A DNA stretch of 64,000 bases. It comes from an uncultured Acinetobacter sp. Lineage in GTDB: Bacteria; Pseudomonadota; Gammaproteobacteria; Pseudomonadales; Moraxellaceae. A program made the position numbers and the translations under genes. Shown here one piece after another: positions 27,133 to 37,356 of this stretch; the stretch's first letter is position 1; every line of letters starts with the position of its first letter. The stretch covers positions 1 to 64,000 of the forward strand of contig NZ_CANLSL010000011.1 of NCBI RefSeq assembly GCF_947493735.1, read 5' to 3'. The notes under the pieces were generated by a model that saw only the letters and a list, made by a program, of their open reading frames with translations, searched no databases and was not told the origin of the DNA.

Positions 27133-29472
27133 ATGACTGAAATAGTGCAGCAAATCGCTAAGGAATTAACTGTTCGTCCAGAACAAGTAGAAGCAACTAT
27201 TCGTTTGCTTGATGAGGGACTTACTGTTCCTTTCGTAGCACGTTATCGTAAGGAAGCAACGCAAGGCTTAGACGATACGCAGCTACGTCAGTTGGATACT
27301 CGTTTGCACTATTTGCGTGATCTATACGAGCGCCGTGACAAAGTCATTGAATCGCTTAAAGAGCAAGAGAAGCTGACCGATGATTTGTTGGTGCGAGTCA
27401 ATGGCGCAGAAACTAAAAACGCATTAGAAGAAATCTACGCACCGTATCGTCCAAAACGTACCAGTAAATCTTTCAAAGCAAAAGAAGCAGGTTTGGGCGA
27501 ATTCGCAGAGAAAATCTTAAATACAGAAGTTGAACCTAAAGACGCATTGGCTGGCTTTAGCCATGAAGACTATGCTGATATTGATAGTCAACTGGATGCA
27601 GTGCAACACATTATCATTGATGAGTGGGCACAAAATATTGCACTGACCGCAGAGCTCAAGCAGCTCTTTGCCAAAACTGCAATTTTAAAAAGCGCAGTCG
27701 CTTCTGATGAGAAAAAAGAAGTCGGCAAAAAATTCCGTGATTATTTTGAATTTTCAGAAAATTTCAACAAAGTGCCATCACATCGTTTGCTTGCCATGCT
27801 TCGTGGCCGTCAAGAAAATGTATTGGGCTTAAAAGTCGATGGTGAAGATGAACCTGCCTTGGCACGTATTGATACTGAATATAACTTAGATGCTATCGCA
27901 CCATCGGCACGTCAAGAATTTTTAAAACAAACAGCAAAACTATTTTGGCTTGCCAAAGTCCGTCCGAGTATTAAGCATTCCTTACTCACGGAAAAGCGAT
28001 TAGCTGCCGAAGCAGAGGCGATGGATGTTTTTGCAGAAAATTTACGTCATTTATTATTATCAGCACCTGCGGGCTCACGTACGACTTTGGGTGTCGATCC
28101 GGGCATTCGTACAGGGGTGAAATTGGCGGTGGTCAATGCGTCCGGTGATGTTTTGGCGCATAGCACAATTTATCCTTTTGCGCCAAAAGAAGATAAAGCA
28201 GGTTCAATTGCAGAACTGGCTCGTCTTTGTCGTGAGTTCGAAGTGGATTTGGTTGCAGTCGGTAATGGCACAGCAAGCCGTGAAACGGAAGCAGTCATTG
28301 CGGAAATGATGGCGCAAAATGAAGATTTAAAACTGACACGTGTCAGTGTGAGTGAAGCAGGGGCGTCGGTCTATTCTGCAAGTGAGTTGGCTGCGCAGGA
28401 ACTACCTGAATTGGATGTGTCGATTCGTGGCGCAGTGTCGATTGCGCGCCGTTTGCAAGATCCACTCGCAGAATTAGTAAAAATTGATCCAAAATCCATT
28501 GGTGTAGGTCAGTATCAACACGATGTCAATCAAACTGGTTTGGCGAAAACGCTTGATGCTGTAGTTGAAGACTGTGTGAATGCGGTCGGCGTGGATGTGA
28601 ATACCGCTTCGCCTGCAATTTTGGGTTATATCGCTGGCTTGAACAAATCGATCGCACAGCAAATCGTCGAATATCGTAAAGCCAATGGTCGTTTTGAAAA
28701 CCGTGAATGGTTGAAAAAAGTACCACGTCTTGGTGAGCGTACTTTTGAACAGGCCGCAGGTTTCTTGCGTATTCTCGATGGCGATCAACCGCTTGATGCG
28801 TCTGCAGTTCATCCTGAAAGTTATGCTTTGGTTGCCAATATTGCAGAAAGTAAAAGCACCACGGTAAAAGATATTATCGCCAATAGTGAAATTATCAGTA
28901 CCATTGATGCATCGAATTTCGTGAATGATCAATATGGTTTGCCAACGGTGCAAGACGTACTTTCTGAGCTTGAAAAACCAGGTCGTGATCCACGTCCAGA
29001 ATTTCGCACGGCGAAGTTCCGTGAAGACATTACCGAAGTGGCGCAACTCGCTGAAGGCATGAAGCTCGAAGGTGTCGTTACCAATGTTACCAACTTCGGT
29101 GCATTCGTCGATGTGGGTGTGCATCAGGATGGTTTGGTGCATATTTCAGAGCTTTCAAATAGTTTTGTCAGTGATCCGCATAAAGTGGTGAAACCCGGTC
29201 AAATCATACAAGTGCGTGTTTTACAGGTTGATGTTGAACGTAATCGTGTCAACTTGAGTATGAAAGCAGAAGGGGCGAGTACAAGTCCAAAAGCTACACG
29301 TACCAATCAAGAGCATAGAGGTGAGCAAAAGCGTTCACCACGCAATGATCGTCCTGAGCAAAAAGCACGTCCGCAAAACAAGCAGGTAAAACCGCAGAAT
29401 AAACAGCAACCAGCAAAAATTGGTGGCTTCGGTGAACTCTTGCTTCAAGCGGGTGTAAAAAAATCCAAATAA
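27133..29472 (+). CDS. tex: Tex, S1-domain RNA-binding transcription accessory protein
   Basis: Tex is a conserved cytoplasmic nucleic-acid-binding protein involved in transcription and stress fitness. The 779-aa product has an N-terminal helical Tex domain (VPFVARYRKEATQGLDDTQLRQL), a YqgF/RuvC-like fold (TLGVDPGIRTGVKLAVV), a double helix-hairpin-helix region (NTASPAILGYIAGLNKSIAQ and LKKVPRLGERTFEQAAGFLRI), and an S1 domain (LEGVVTNVTNFGAFVDVGVH...DGLVHISEL). A basic Lys/Gln/Pro-rich tail and a C-terminal FGELL segment follow. The length is typical. Confidence 0.95.
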   Translation: MTEIVQQIAKELTVRPEQVEATIRLLDEGLTVPFVARYRKEATQGLDDTQLRQLDTRLHYLRDLYERRDKVIESLKEQEKLTDDLLVRVNGAETKNALEEIYAPYRPKRTSKSFKAKEAGLGEFAEKILNTEVEPKDALAGFSHEDYADIDSQLDAVQHIIIDEWAQNIALTAELKQLFAKTAILKSAVASDEKKEVGKKFRDYFEFSENFNKVPSHRLLAMLRGRQENVLGLKVDGEDEPALARIDTEYNLDAIAPSARQEFLKQTAKLFWLAKVRPSIKHSLLTEKRLAAEAEAMDVFAENLRHLLLSAPAGSRTTLGVDPGIRTGVKLAVVNASGDVLAHSTIYPFAPKEDKAGSIAELARLCREFEVDLVAVGNGTASRETEAVIAEMMAQNEDLKLTRVSVSEAGASVYSASELAAQELPELDVSIRGAVSIARRLQDPLAELVKIDPKSIGVGQYQHDVNQTGLAKTLDAVVEDCVNAVGVDVNTASPAILGYIAGLNKSIAQQIVEYRKANGRFENREWLKKVPRLGERTFEQAAGFLRILDGDQPLDASAVHPESYALVANIAESKSTTVKDIIANSEIISTIDASNFVNDQYGLPTVQDVLSELEKPGRDPRPEFRTAKFREDITEVAQLAEGMKLEGVVTNVTNFGAFVDVGVHQDGLVHISELSNSFVSDPHKVVKPGQIIQVRVLQVDVERNRVNLSMKAEGASTSPKATRTNQEHRGEQKRSPRNDRPEQKARPQNKQVKPQNKQQPAKIGGFGELLLQAGVKKSK

Positions 29473-29499
29473 ATGTGAATTAAAAACCACGTAAGAAAA

Positions 29500-29530
29500 A
29501 AATCCCCAATCATGTATTGGGAATTTTTTT
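29500..29530. terminator. Hairpin terminator between tex and ybeY
   Basis: The stem aatccccaat-catgt-attgggaatt (one mismatch) is bounded by an A run on the left and a T run on the right. It lies between convergent tex and ybeY and can serve both transcripts. Confidence 0.8.
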
Positions 29531-29553
29531 ATGGTTGAATGCTTTATTTTGAG

Positions 29554-30030
29554 TTAAGTGATATAGGGATTGGCTATATCGAGTTTGGCTAAAATCGCAA
29601 TTTCCAAACTTTCCATTTCTTCAGCCTCATTATCACCAAGTTCATGGTCATAGCCAAGCAAATGTAGTACGCCATGTACTAGGAGATGGGTAAAATGATT
29701 GATCGGCGTTTTTTGCTGTTCCTCTGCTTCTTGTAACACCACAGGAATGCAAATCACCAAATCACCAAGCGGACGAGCGTCTAACATTTCCAAAATTTCT
29801 TCAGGAATATCGCTCGGAAATGAGAGCACATTGGTGGGTTTGTCTTTGCCTCGATATTGCAAATTCAGCTCGTGACTTTCCGCAACATCGACGCAAGCGA
29901 TACCGATTTCCGTCGGCTCATCCATATCTAAATGTGCAAGCGCAGTATTAATGATCTGTGCAAGCGCATCTTCATTTAAAATAAGCTCAAGACTTTGAAA
30001 GTCCTGTTGTAGGGCAAGATTAATTGTCAC
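29554..30030 (-). CDS. ybeY: YbeY, rRNA-maturation endoribonuclease
   Basis: YbeY is a zinc-dependent endoribonuclease involved in 16S rRNA 3'-end processing and ribosome quality control. The 158-aa product contains the hallmark [16 protein letters not shown], with three metal-binding His, and the upstream [10 protein letters not shown] motif. Its start overlaps the end of the PhoH-like gene by 11 nt, the usual arrangement of ybeZ-ybeY, so the two are cotranslated. Confidence 0.95.
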   Translation of the reverse strand: MTINLALQQDFQSLELILNEDALAQIINTALAHLDMDEPTEIGIACVDVAESHELNLQYRGKDKPTNVLSFPSDIPEEILEMLDARPLGDLVICIPVVLQEAEEQQKTPINHFTHLLVHGVLHLLGYDHELGDNEAEEMESLEIAILAKLDIANPYIT

Positions 30031-31156
30031 GAGATTCTTGCTCTACAAGTTCAGGGTCTTCATTATTCACGGTATCTTTAAAGCGATGTTGTCGATCAGC
30101 AGCAGAGTCATTGGCTTCAATCAATGCCATTTGCAAGGCTTTGCGTTCGGCACGTTTTTCTGCACTGATACGTTGTTGTTGATCATCGAAAATATCATAA
30201 GCTTCGACGATTTTTTGAACCAGTTGATGGCGTACTACATCACGAGAATGGAAATGTGTAATATGAATTTCTTCAATTTTTTCCAAAATTCGTAGTGCTT
30301 GCGCTAAGCCTGACTGTTGTCCACGTGGCAAATCGACTTGAGTAATATCGCCTGTGATGACGGCACGTGAGCCAAAACCAAGACGTGTCAGGAACATTTT
30401 CATCTGTTCAGGTGTGGTGTTTTGCGCTTCGTCCAAAATCACGAAGGAATGATTCAGCGTGCGACCACGCATGTAGGCAAGTGGTGCCACTTCGATGACT
30501 TGCTTTTCAATCAGCTTGGCGACTTTTTCAAAGCCAAGCATCTCATAGAGTGCGTCATATAGTGGACGTAAATACGGGTCAATTTTCTGCGTGAGATCAC
30601 CCGGTAAGAAGCCCAATTTTTCCCCAGCTTCTACCGCAGGGCGTACCAGTAGAATGCGTTGAATTTCATTGCGTTCGAGCATGTCTACAGCAGCAGCCAC
30701 CGCAAGATAGGTTTTTCCTGTACCTGCAGGGCCTACGCCGAAAGAAATATCACTCTGCAAAATGCGCTGTACATAACGACGTTGATTGGCACCACGAGGA
30801 TTGATACGACCTTTACGTGTTTGTAAATAGACATCCAATGGCACTTCTTCAAACTCTTCACCGACCAATTCAAAGTCACGTTCGGTTTGACTGCCTTGAA
30901 TGATGAGGTGGAGTTGATCTGCGCTGATATTTTGTGTGCTTTCGGATTCTTCAAAAAGGCGTTGCAAAATGGCTTCAGCACGTTCTACCTGAGGCAATTC
31001 ACCTTCGATAAAAAAACTGTCGCCACGATGCGAGATATTGGTTTGGAGTCTTTGTTCGATCTGTCGCAAGTGGGCGTTATATGCGCCCAACATGCTTTTT
31101 AATTGTTCTAATGGAATGCCTGCGAATTGTACTGTGCGACGAATGGTGGCAGTCAA
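30020..31156 (-). CDS. ybeZ: YbeZ, PhoH-like ATPase
   Basis: This cytoplasmic PhoH-family ATPase is a partner of YbeY in rRNA maturation. The 378-aa product has an N-terminal KH-like segment (about 1-90), then a P-loop domain with [14 protein letters not shown] (Walker A), [40 protein letters not shown] (Walker B) and [14 protein letters not shown]. The C-terminal tail is Glu/Arg-rich. It lies 40 nt after miaB in a miaB-ybeZ-ybeY order widely conserved in Proteobacteria. Confidence 0.94.
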   Translation of the reverse strand: MTATIRRTVQFAGIPLEQLKSMLGAYNAHLRQIEQRLQTNISHRGDSFFIEGELPQVERAEAILQRLFEESESTQNISADQLHLIIQGSQTERDFELVGEEFEEVPLDVYLQTRKGRINPRGANQRRYVQRILQSDISFGVGPAGTGKTYLAVAAAVDMLERNEIQRILLVRPAVEAGEKLGFLPGDLTQKIDPYLRPLYDALYEMLGFEKVAKLIEKQVIEVAPLAYMRGRTLNHSFVILDEAQNTTPEQMKMFLTRLGFGSRAVITGDITQVDLPRGQQSGLAQALRILEKIEEIHITHFHSRDVVRHQLVQKIVEAYDIFDDQQQRISAEKRAERKALQMALIEANDSAADRQHRFKDTVNNEDPELVEQESRDN

Positions 31157-31196
31157 ATGAGAATCCTTTTTGAAGTGGATGGCGTATGCCTATACA

Positions 31197-32684
31197 TTAC
31201 GCCACGACCGACTCAAGATTCAAGAGTTTTCCATAAACAAAATTTAAAGTTTTGATTTCAGTGATTTCTACGATGGCAAATTGACCAATCCAATCCGCTG
31301 AACCTTCAAAACTGACCAAACGTGTGTTGTCCGCAGTGCCAACCAGCATGTGTGGGTGATGATCAGAAACTTTTTCGATCAAAACACGTTCGGTACGACC
31401 CAACATGGCATCGGTTTTATCAATACTGGATTGTTTAATCACTTTTTGGATTTCGGCAAGACGGGCTTTCTTCAACAATTCAGGCGTGCTATCAGGCAAT
31501 TCTGATGCTGGCGTACCTGGACGTTTGGAGTAGATAAAACTATAAGAATGATCAAAATCTAAATTTTTGATGAATTGCAAAGTTTCTTGATAGTTCTGGT
31601 CGGTTTCACCAGGGAAGCCAATGATAAAGTCACTGGAGAGATGCATATCAGGACGAATAGCACGTAGTTTAGAAATTTTATCAATATAGACATCAATGCT
31701 GTGATTGCGCTTCATGGCTTTGAGCACATCATTCGAACCACTTTGTACTGGTAAGTGCAAATGCGACACCATCTGTGGTAGATCACGATAGCATTCGATG
31801 AGTTCTTCTGAAAATTCAAGTGGATGCGAGGTAGTATAGCGAATGCGCCCGATCCCTGGAATGGCTGCGACTAAGCGAATTAACTCCGCGAAAGTGCAAA
31901 TTTCACCTTCAAAGGTTTCACCACGATAACCGTTGACATTCTGACCAAGCAGATTGACTTCACGCACACCTTTTTCAGCGAGAGTGGCAATCTCTGCAAG
32001 CACATCATCTAATGGTCGAGAAACTTCCTCACCTCGAGTATATGGCACCACGCAGAATGAACAATATTTTGAACAGCCTTCCATGATTGAGACAAAGGCT
32101 TTAAAGCCCTCGACACGTGGTTCAGGTAAAAAGTCAAACTTCTCAATATCTGGAAATGAAATATCGACCAGTTTAATCTTTTCAGATTTTGGTTTTTCAA
32201 TCTGTTCATGATGTTGATCGAGCATTTGCGGTAGACGGTGCAAGGTCTGCGGTCCAAATACCATGTCGACATAAGGTGCACGTTTTTGAATGGTGTCGCC
32301 TTCTTGCGAAGCCACACAACCGCCAACACCAATGATCAAATCAGGATTTTTTTCTTTGAGTTTGCGCCAACGCCCGAGTCCGCTAAAGACTTTCTCTTGC
32401 GCTTTTTCACGGATTGAGCAGGTATTCATCAGTAGAATATCTGCTTCATTTGGATCGGTGGTGAGCACATAACCGTGCGAATCACCAAGAAGATCTGCCA
32501 TACGATGACTGTCATACTCATTCATCTGACACCCTTGTGTTTCGATATAGAGCTTTTTCACCAATGTATCTTGGAAATCAGCTTGATCAAAACTAGCTTG
32601 AACGAGATCAGCAGGATGCGATGGCTGGGATACAGTTTTTTCTGCGGCAGCACGTGCAGTAGGAATGAAGGTTTGAACCGTCAT
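31197..32684 (-). CDS. miaB: MiaB, tRNA methylthiotransferase
   Basis: MiaB is a radical-SAM enzyme adding a methylthio group at C2 of i6A37 in tRNAs reading UNN codons. The 495-aa product carries cysteines of the auxiliary cluster ([25 protein letters not shown]), the radical-SAM triad CSKYCSFC in [20 protein letters not shown], the [11 protein letters not shown] motif, and a C-terminal TRAM domain (about 425-490). The N-terminal 40 residues before [11 protein letters not shown] are extra and low-conservation, so a shorter start cannot be excluded. It is distinct from rimO at 47.8 kb, which uses the same chemistry on ribosomal protein S12. Confidence 0.95.
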   Translation of the reverse strand: MTVQTFIPTARAAAEKTVSQPSHPADLVQASFDQADFQDTLVKKLYIETQGCQMNEYDSHRMADLLGDSHGYVLTTDPNEADILLMNTCSIREKAQEKVFSGLGRWRKLKEKNPDLIIGVGGCVASQEGDTIQKRAPYVDMVFGPQTLHRLPQMLDQHHEQIEKPKSEKIKLVDISFPDIEKFDFLPEPRVEGFKAFVSIMEGCSKYCSFCVVPYTRGEEVSRPLDDVLAEIATLAEKGVREVNLLGQNVNGYRGETFEGEICTFAELIRLVAAIPGIGRIRYTTSHPLEFSEELIECYRDLPQMVSHLHLPVQSGSNDVLKAMKRNHSIDVYIDKISKLRAIRPDMHLSSDFIIGFPGETDQNYQETLQFIKNLDFDHSYSFIYSKRPGTPASELPDSTPELLKKARLAEIQKVIKQSSIDKTDAMLGRTERVLIEKVSDHHPHMLVGTADNTRLVSFEGSADWIGQFAIVEITEIKTLNFVYGKLLNLESVVA

Positions 32685-33079
32685 GAAGGTTTGAATCCTC
32701 TATCAAAATATAAAAATATCTTAACAAAATGTTAAGCAATTTCATATGAAAAATGAAAGGCGCATATTCTAGCAGTTTATTTGGGTTTCGGCTGTTCGGG
32801 ATTAAATTTTTTGTAATAAACGGCGCATTTAAAGGATGAGAATTTACATAACACTAAAACAATTTGATCTGTCGCTGTTTTAGAATGGCACTGATTTGTG
32901 ATATCGAGCTGATTGATTCAGCGATCATCTTTTTGAGATTGAATTCAACCTCATATCGACCATATTTAACCAAACAAAAGCCTAAACAGGCAAATAACCA
33001 GACCAATGACTAAATATGAGAAGTGAATTTTTTATATTTTAGTGATTGATTAAGTGAATGATTTTAGGAATCCCCATTG
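32685..33079. other. Divergent intergenic region, miaB / slt
   Basis: 395 bases without a gene. It is strongly AT-rich and should carry promoters for both flanking genes. A small inverted repeat, gctga-ttgat-tcagc, lies near 32910-32924. I saw no RNA gene or repeat element. Confidence 0.4.
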
Positions 33080-35080
33080 ATGCGTAATACAGACTTAGAT
33101 TTTTTTTCAGGTAAAAATCGAAGTGGTTTGGCTTTAGGTTTAACTTGGAAGCGGTCTATTCAAAGTCTTGTGGTTGCGACTTTGGCTGGTTGTGGTAGTG
33201 CACCAAGTGAAGCATCTGATGAGGTCTTTAACGAAGCCTATCGCGTCAGTAGTAGTGGTAATGCTGCGCTACTTGATCAATACCAATATGCCATGCAAGG
33301 CAGTGTCTTGGCATATTATCCCGAATATTGGAAACTCAATCAAAACCTCGTATTACAGCCATCATCAGCCATCATTTCTTTTGCCCGTCGCTATCCACAA
33401 TCGGCAATGGCGGAAAAATTATCCGCCGATTATGTCGAAGAAAAAGTCCGAGCAGGTGATTTTGCTTCTGCCACGCCAGTGCTGAGCTATGTCACCAATG
33501 CTGATGATGCAGAAGCGTGCGCTGTAGCGCAAGTTCGGGCACGGACAGGTGATCCTTTGGTTTTGGCAGAATATAAAGATAAAGTGTGGCTCACCACAGA
33601 TTCACAGCCTGAGTCGTGTAATGGTTTGGCGAGATTCATGCTTGATAGCCCGTTGATGACCAGCCAAGATCAAAAGCAACGCTTATTTACTAGGCTTCGT
33701 GCGGGCAACTCTGGGCATGCTTTTGCCATGGCAAATAAAATGGGTACACCATTATCATTAACGCAGATGAACCAAATCCAAAGCAATCCAATTAACTATC
33801 TGTGGAATGCGCCAAAAGCGACTGCGCAAGATCATGCTTATCTGATTTTTGCTTTAGGTCGATTGGCGGATAGTGATTTGAATAATGCAATCTCGATGGT
33901 GGATCGTTTGGCGCAAGGCGTACCAGAAGATGTGCAAAAATATTTGTATCGCACCGTGGCATATATCGGCGGAACGACAGTTTTAAAGAATAATTTTAAT
34001 GCAGTATTGCCGAGTTATTTTGATAAAAGTTATGGCTTTCCATTTAGCCCAGAAGAAGCAGAAATTTATGCACGTCAGAGCATTCGCTTTGGCAAATGGG
34101 AAGGCGTGATTCGTGCTGTTGATGCGATGACTGATACACAAAAACAAGAGTCTCGCTGGCAATATTGGTTGGCACGTGCAAGTGAACAGCGAAGTGATGC
34201 GCAAAGCAAAACCTATGCGCAACAAGTCTACCAAAAGATCGCCACCAAAGACGATTATCATGGTCTGCTTGCCAAGGCGCGTTTGAAACAGAGTTATTCT
34301 AGTTTTCCACAAGCCTATCAACCGACCCCAAGTGACTTTTCACGTCTCGCCAAAGATATTCATTTTCAACGTGCTTTTGCACTACGAAATGTCGATGCAC
34401 CCGATAGCTACATCAATCGTGAATGGAACTGGGCAGTGCGCCAAGCTTATCTAAAACATGATGATGGTTTGATCTTGGCGGCAGCCAAACGTGCGACCGA
34501 TATGCAGTGGTATGATCGGGCAATCTATGCGGCTGATCGTACAGAGAAGCGTCATAATTATGCACTTCGCTATCCAACACCGTACCAATCCACTGTGGTG
34601 AATTATAGTAATGCAGTCGGTATTAATCCTGCTTGGGCATATGGTTTGATGCGTCAAGAAAGTCGCTTCAATGTCGGAGCACGTTCGCATGTCGGTGCAG
34701 GTGGTTTGATGCAAATCATGCCTGATACGGCACGTCTAGTCGCCAGACAGATGGGTGAACCATACAATAGTGGGGCGCTGTCAAATATCAATACCAATAT
34801 CCGCTATGGCACCTATTATCTCAGTATGATTCAAGGTCAGCTCAATGGTCATCCAGTCTTAGCGACTGCAGGCTACAATGCAGGACCGAATCGTGCGCGT
34901 CGTTGGCAACCGAGTATTCAAAATCTTGATGCAGATCAATATGCGGAGTCTGTACCAATCCTAGAAACACGAGATTACGTCAAGCATGTCATGGAAAATG
35001 CCATGCACTATGGCGTGGTCTTAGGGCAGGGTAATCAGTCGATTAATCGTCTGATGTATCCAATACCACAGCAGTATTAA
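33080..35080 (+). CDS. slt: Soluble-type lytic transglycosylase lipoprotein (Slt family)
   Basis: This murein hydrolase cleaves glycan strands with formation of 1,6-anhydroMurNAc. From the ATG at 33080 the product is 666 aa (a TTG three nt upstream is also possible). It has an N-terminal hydrophobic segment ending in LAGC, a likely lipobox, then a long alpha-superhelical U domain (about 50-490), and a C-terminal SLT domain with the catalytic Glu in MRQESRFNVGARSHVGAGGLMQIMPDTA and the GYNAGPNRARRW motif. The lipobox would place it at the outer membrane, unlike soluble E. coli Slt70. An RNase T2-like gene follows after 9 nt. Confidence 0.92.
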   Translation: MRNTDLDFFSGKNRSGLALGLTWKRSIQSLVVATLAGCGSAPSEASDEVFNEAYRVSSSGNAALLDQYQYAMQGSVLAYYPEYWKLNQNLVLQPSSAIISFARRYPQSAMAEKLSADYVEEKVRAGDFASATPVLSYVTNADDAEACAVAQVRARTGDPLVLAEYKDKVWLTTDSQPESCNGLARFMLDSPLMTSQDQKQRLFTRLRAGNSGHAFAMANKMGTPLSLTQMNQIQSNPINYLWNAPKATAQDHAYLIFALGRLADSDLNNAISMVDRLAQGVPEDVQKYLYRTVAYIGGTTVLKNNFNAVLPSYFDKSYGFPFSPEEAEIYARQSIRFGKWEGVIRAVDAMTDTQKQESRWQYWLARASEQRSDAQSKTYAQQVYQKIATKDDYHGLLAKARLKQSYSSFPQAYQPTPSDFSRLAKDIHFQRAFALRNVDAPDSYINREWNWAVRQAYLKHDDGLILAAAKRATDMQWYDRAIYAADRTEKRHNYALRYPTPYQSTVVNYSNAVGINPAWAYGLMRQESRFNVGARSHVGAGGLMQIMPDTARLVARQMGEPYNSGALSNINTNIRYGTYYLSMIQGQLNGHPVLATAGYNAGPNRARRWQPSIQNLDADQYAESVPILETRDYVKHVMENAMHYGVVLGQGNQSINRLMYPIPQQY

Positions 35081-35089
35081 TGTGGTGTA

Positions 35090-35806
35090 ATGTCTATGTA
35101 TGTGATGAATGCGATGCAATGCCATATCAGTCAAAATAAGCAACTGCTGAATGCTTTCAGTCTTCAGTGGTGTGTATGGTTGAGGCTGAGTGGGGCATGT
35201 TTATTTATTGCCATAGCGTTGATTACATCGAATGCACATGCAGCGCCTAAAAACTATGTGTTGCATATCGAACTTTCTCCAGCAGTTTGCAAGATTGACC
35301 CTCTACAAAAGCGAACACGACAATGTTTGGAGGGATATTCGCTGACTGTTTTGGGTTTATTTCCTGATGGTGTCGATACCAGTCGTTGTGAAACATCAAG
35401 TGCTGTCAATTTATCCCCAATACAAAAGCGTGTGCTGATGCGCTTAATCCCTGATGAGGCGTCACAAGCACGTCTTTGGCGATCGGTCGGCGGATGTGTG
35501 TCGATGAATGCAAGCCAATATTTCCGTAAAGTTGTCGCATTCGCAGAACAGTTAAAAATTCCTTCAGAAGTAACATCACCGACGACAATTCGAGTGAGCC
35601 GATCAAAAGTTGAAAATCAGTTTTATCAACTCAACTCTGGACTGAGTTCTTCAAGTTTAAAGATGGGTTGTCGTGGTGAAGGTGGGGTATCCAATCTTCT
35701 GACTGATGTCAAAGTTTGCTATCGTTCAAATGGCAAGTACCAAGCCTGTCAAATCCAACAACGGAGCACCTGTCCATCTCAAGTGTTAATTAAAGGCTCT
35801 TATTAA
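35090..35806 (+). CDS. RNase T2-fold secreted protein lacking catalytic residues
   Basis: This exported, 238-aa, Cys-rich protein (membrane-like core LSGACLFIAIALIT, cleavage near NAHA) matches the RNase T2 layout: NYVLHIELSPAVC, then YSLTVLGLFPDG where active enzymes have F-T-I-H-G-L-W-P, then ARLWRSVGGC where active enzymes have H-E-W-x-K-H-G-T-C, and a C-terminal TDVKVCYRSNGKYQAC. The catalytic His of the first motif is Leu88; in the second motif His, Glu, Lys and His are Arg128, Leu129, Ser132 and Val133. It therefore should not cleave RNA by the T2 mechanism. The frame is intact, so it is probably a retained pseudoenzyme with a binding role rather than a dead gene. Several in-frame ATGs leave the start uncertain. 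Confidence 0.75.
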   Translation: MSMYVMNAMQCHISQNKQLLNAFSLQWCVWLRLSGACLFIAIALITSNAHAAPKNYVLHIELSPAVCKIDPLQKRTRQCLEGYSLTVLGLFPDGVDTSRCETSSAVNLSPIQKRVLMRLIPDEASQARLWRSVGGCVSMNASQYFRKVVAFAEQLKIPSEVTSPTTIRVSRSKVENQFYQLNSGLSSSSLKMGCRGEGGVSNLLTDVKVCYRSNGKYQACQIQQRSTCPSQVLIKGSY

Positions 35807-36084
35807 AAGTTTCGAACAGATTCGATAATTGATGTGCCAGCCTTTTACACATTCATTTCAAATTTCACGCACCCATTTCAAAAATCTTTTTTATAAAAAT
35901 AACGGATCGTTATGATTTTTTATTACAACTTTTGTTGAAAAGCATTGTCTTTTAGATGCAAGAAAACTGTGGATAGAGTACAATCTCGCCCGTTTATAAA
36001 ATTTAAGATTAACAAGAAACGACCATACTCAATACGGTCAATTCTTAATCCGTGTGAACGAACCTCTCAATTGGAGATAATTAC

Positions 36085-37071
36085 ATGAAGCAAGCAGTTC
36101 GTGTTGCCGTTACAGGCGCAGCTGGTCAAATTGGTTATAGCTTATTATTCCGTATCGCAAGCGGTGAGATGCTAGGTAAAGATCAACCTGTTATTTTACA
36201 ATTGCTTGAAATCCCAGTTGAGAAAGCTCAACAAGCGCTTAAAGGCGTGATGATGGAGCTTGATGACTGTGCATTCCCATTGTTGGCGGGCATGGTGGGT
36301 ACTGACGATCCTAAAGTTGCATTCAAAGATGCAGACTATGCGTTGTTAGTGGGTTCTCGTCCACGTGGTCCTGGTATGGAACGTGCGGATCTTCTTAAAG
36401 TCAACGGTGAAATCTTCATCGGTCAAGGCCAAGCTTTGAATGAAGTTGCTAGCCGTGACGTGAAAGTATTGGTTGTAGGTAACCCTGCAAATACAAATGC
36501 GTATATCGCAATGAAATCTGCACCAGATCTTCCAGCGAAGAACTTCACTGCAATGCTTCGTCTTGACCACAACCGTGCTTTGACGCAAGTTGCGCAAAAA
36601 GCAGGTGTTGCGGTTGCTGACATCGAAAACATGACGGTTTGGGGTAACCACTCTCCAACCATGTATGCAGACTACCGTTTTGCACATGTAAATGGCGAAA
36701 GCTTGAAAGACAAAATCAACGATGCGGTTTGGAATAAAGACGTATTCTTGCCGACTGTTGGTAAGCGTGGTGCGGCGATCATCGAAGCACGTGGTTTGTC
36801 ATCAGCTGCATCTGCTGCAAATGCTGCGATCGATCACATGCGTGATTGGGCGCTTGGCACAAATGGCAAATGGGTAACTATGGGTATTCCTTCTGACGGG
36901 TCATATGGCATCCCTGAAGGCGTAATGTTCGGTTTCCCTGTGACTTGTGAAAATGGCGAATATAAAATCGTTGAAGGTCTTGAGATCGACGAATTCAGCC
37001 GTGAGCGTATCAACTTCACTTTGAATGAGTTGGAAGAAGAGCGTGCAGCAGTTGCTGATATGGTGAACTAA
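36085..37071 (+). CDS. mdh: Malate dehydrogenase
   Basis: This is the NAD-dependent cytosolic TCA-cycle enzyme that oxidises malate to oxaloacetate. The 328-aa product has the Rossmann motif [19 protein letters not shown], the catalytic loop [28 protein letters not shown] and [15 protein letters not shown] (catalytic His in GNHS). It belongs to the eukaryotic-cytosol-like MDH group 2 rather than the E. coli type. A good GGAG lies 10 nt before the ATG. A dedicated terminator follows. Confidence 0.97.
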   Translation: MKQAVRVAVTGAAGQIGYSLLFRIASGEMLGKDQPVILQLLEIPVEKAQQALKGVMMELDDCAFPLLAGMVGTDDPKVAFKDADYALLVGSRPRGPGMERADLLKVNGEIFIGQGQALNEVASRDVKVLVVGNPANTNAYIAMKSAPDLPAKNFTAMLRLDHNRALTQVAQKAGVAVADIENMTVWGNHSPTMYADYRFAHVNGESLKDKINDAVWNKDVFLPTVGKRGAAIIEARGLSSAASAANAAIDHMRDWALGTNGKWVTMGIPSDGSYGIPEGVMFGFPVTCENGEYKIVEGLEIDEFSRERINFTLNELEEERAAVADMVN

Positions 37072-37088
37072 TATTGGTTGATTGAGTG

Positions 37089-37108
37089 ATTTGATCTTTT
37101 GATCAAAT
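37089..37108. repeat. Inverted repeat after mdh
   Basis: atttgatc-tttt-gatcaaat forms an 8-bp perfect stem just after the mdh stop. It is not followed by a T run and may stabilise the mdh mRNA 3' end ahead of the terminator at 37130. Confidence 0.5.
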
Positions 37109-37129
37109 ACAATCAATTTAACTAGTGCG

Positions 37130-37166
37130 AAAATAGGGCGTCCAAAAGGATGCTCTATTTTTTTTT
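37130..37166 (+). terminator. Rho-independent terminator after mdh
   Basis: The hairpin aaaatagggcgtcc-aaaa-ggatgctctatttt (stem with two G-T pairs) is followed by a run of Ts. Confidence 0.85.
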
Positions 37167-37255
37167 GCTTAAGTTCTACGAAGTTAAATATTTCATAAAA
37201 AATATAAAATATACAAAATTAGTCGGATTTATTTGTTATTTTGGAAAGGGAATAC

Positions 37256-37284
37256 TTGAAAAAAAGTATACTGATCAGTACACT
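37256..37284 (+). promoter_or_regulatory. Sigma-70 promoter ahead of PAP2-adeIJK
   Basis: TTGAAA (37256-37261) and TACACT (37279-37284) are separated by exactly 17 nt. The start would fall near 37291, about 65 nt before the PAP2 ATG. The spacer and -10 are covered by a palindrome, listed separately. Confidence 0.6.
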
Positions 37285-37286
37285 TT
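37263..37286. promoter_or_regulatory. 24-bp palindromic operator in the PAP2-adeIJK promoter
   Basis: AAAGTATACTGA-TCAGTACACTTT is an inverted repeat with 11 of 12 base pairs matching. It sits on the spacer and -10 of the promoter at 37256-37284, the classical place for repressor occlusion. In A. baumannii the TetR-family regulator AdeN represses adeIJK; assigning this site to an AdeN homologue is inference. Confidence 0.6.
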
Positions 37287-37356
37287 GCGTCAGGTCGATA
37301 TGGACATGGGACATCTGTCTGTAAAATTTGTGCGATAAAATACAAGTACATTTCAT

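Noticed and set aside
26952..27140. 62-codon open frame between ompR and tex
   Set aside because: No family resemblance and no ribosome binding site, and it overlaps the tex start codon; it is better explained by chance in an AT-rich intergenic region.
28474..29142. 222-codon frame antisense to tex
   Set aside because: Tex is strongly supported on the other strand. The antisense frame has a His/Ile/Phe-rich composition and no family match.
37150..37338. 62-codon open frame between mdh and the PAP2 gene
   Set aside because: It starts inside the mdh terminator and runs through the PAP2 promoter and operator; composition is that of AT-rich non-coding DNA.
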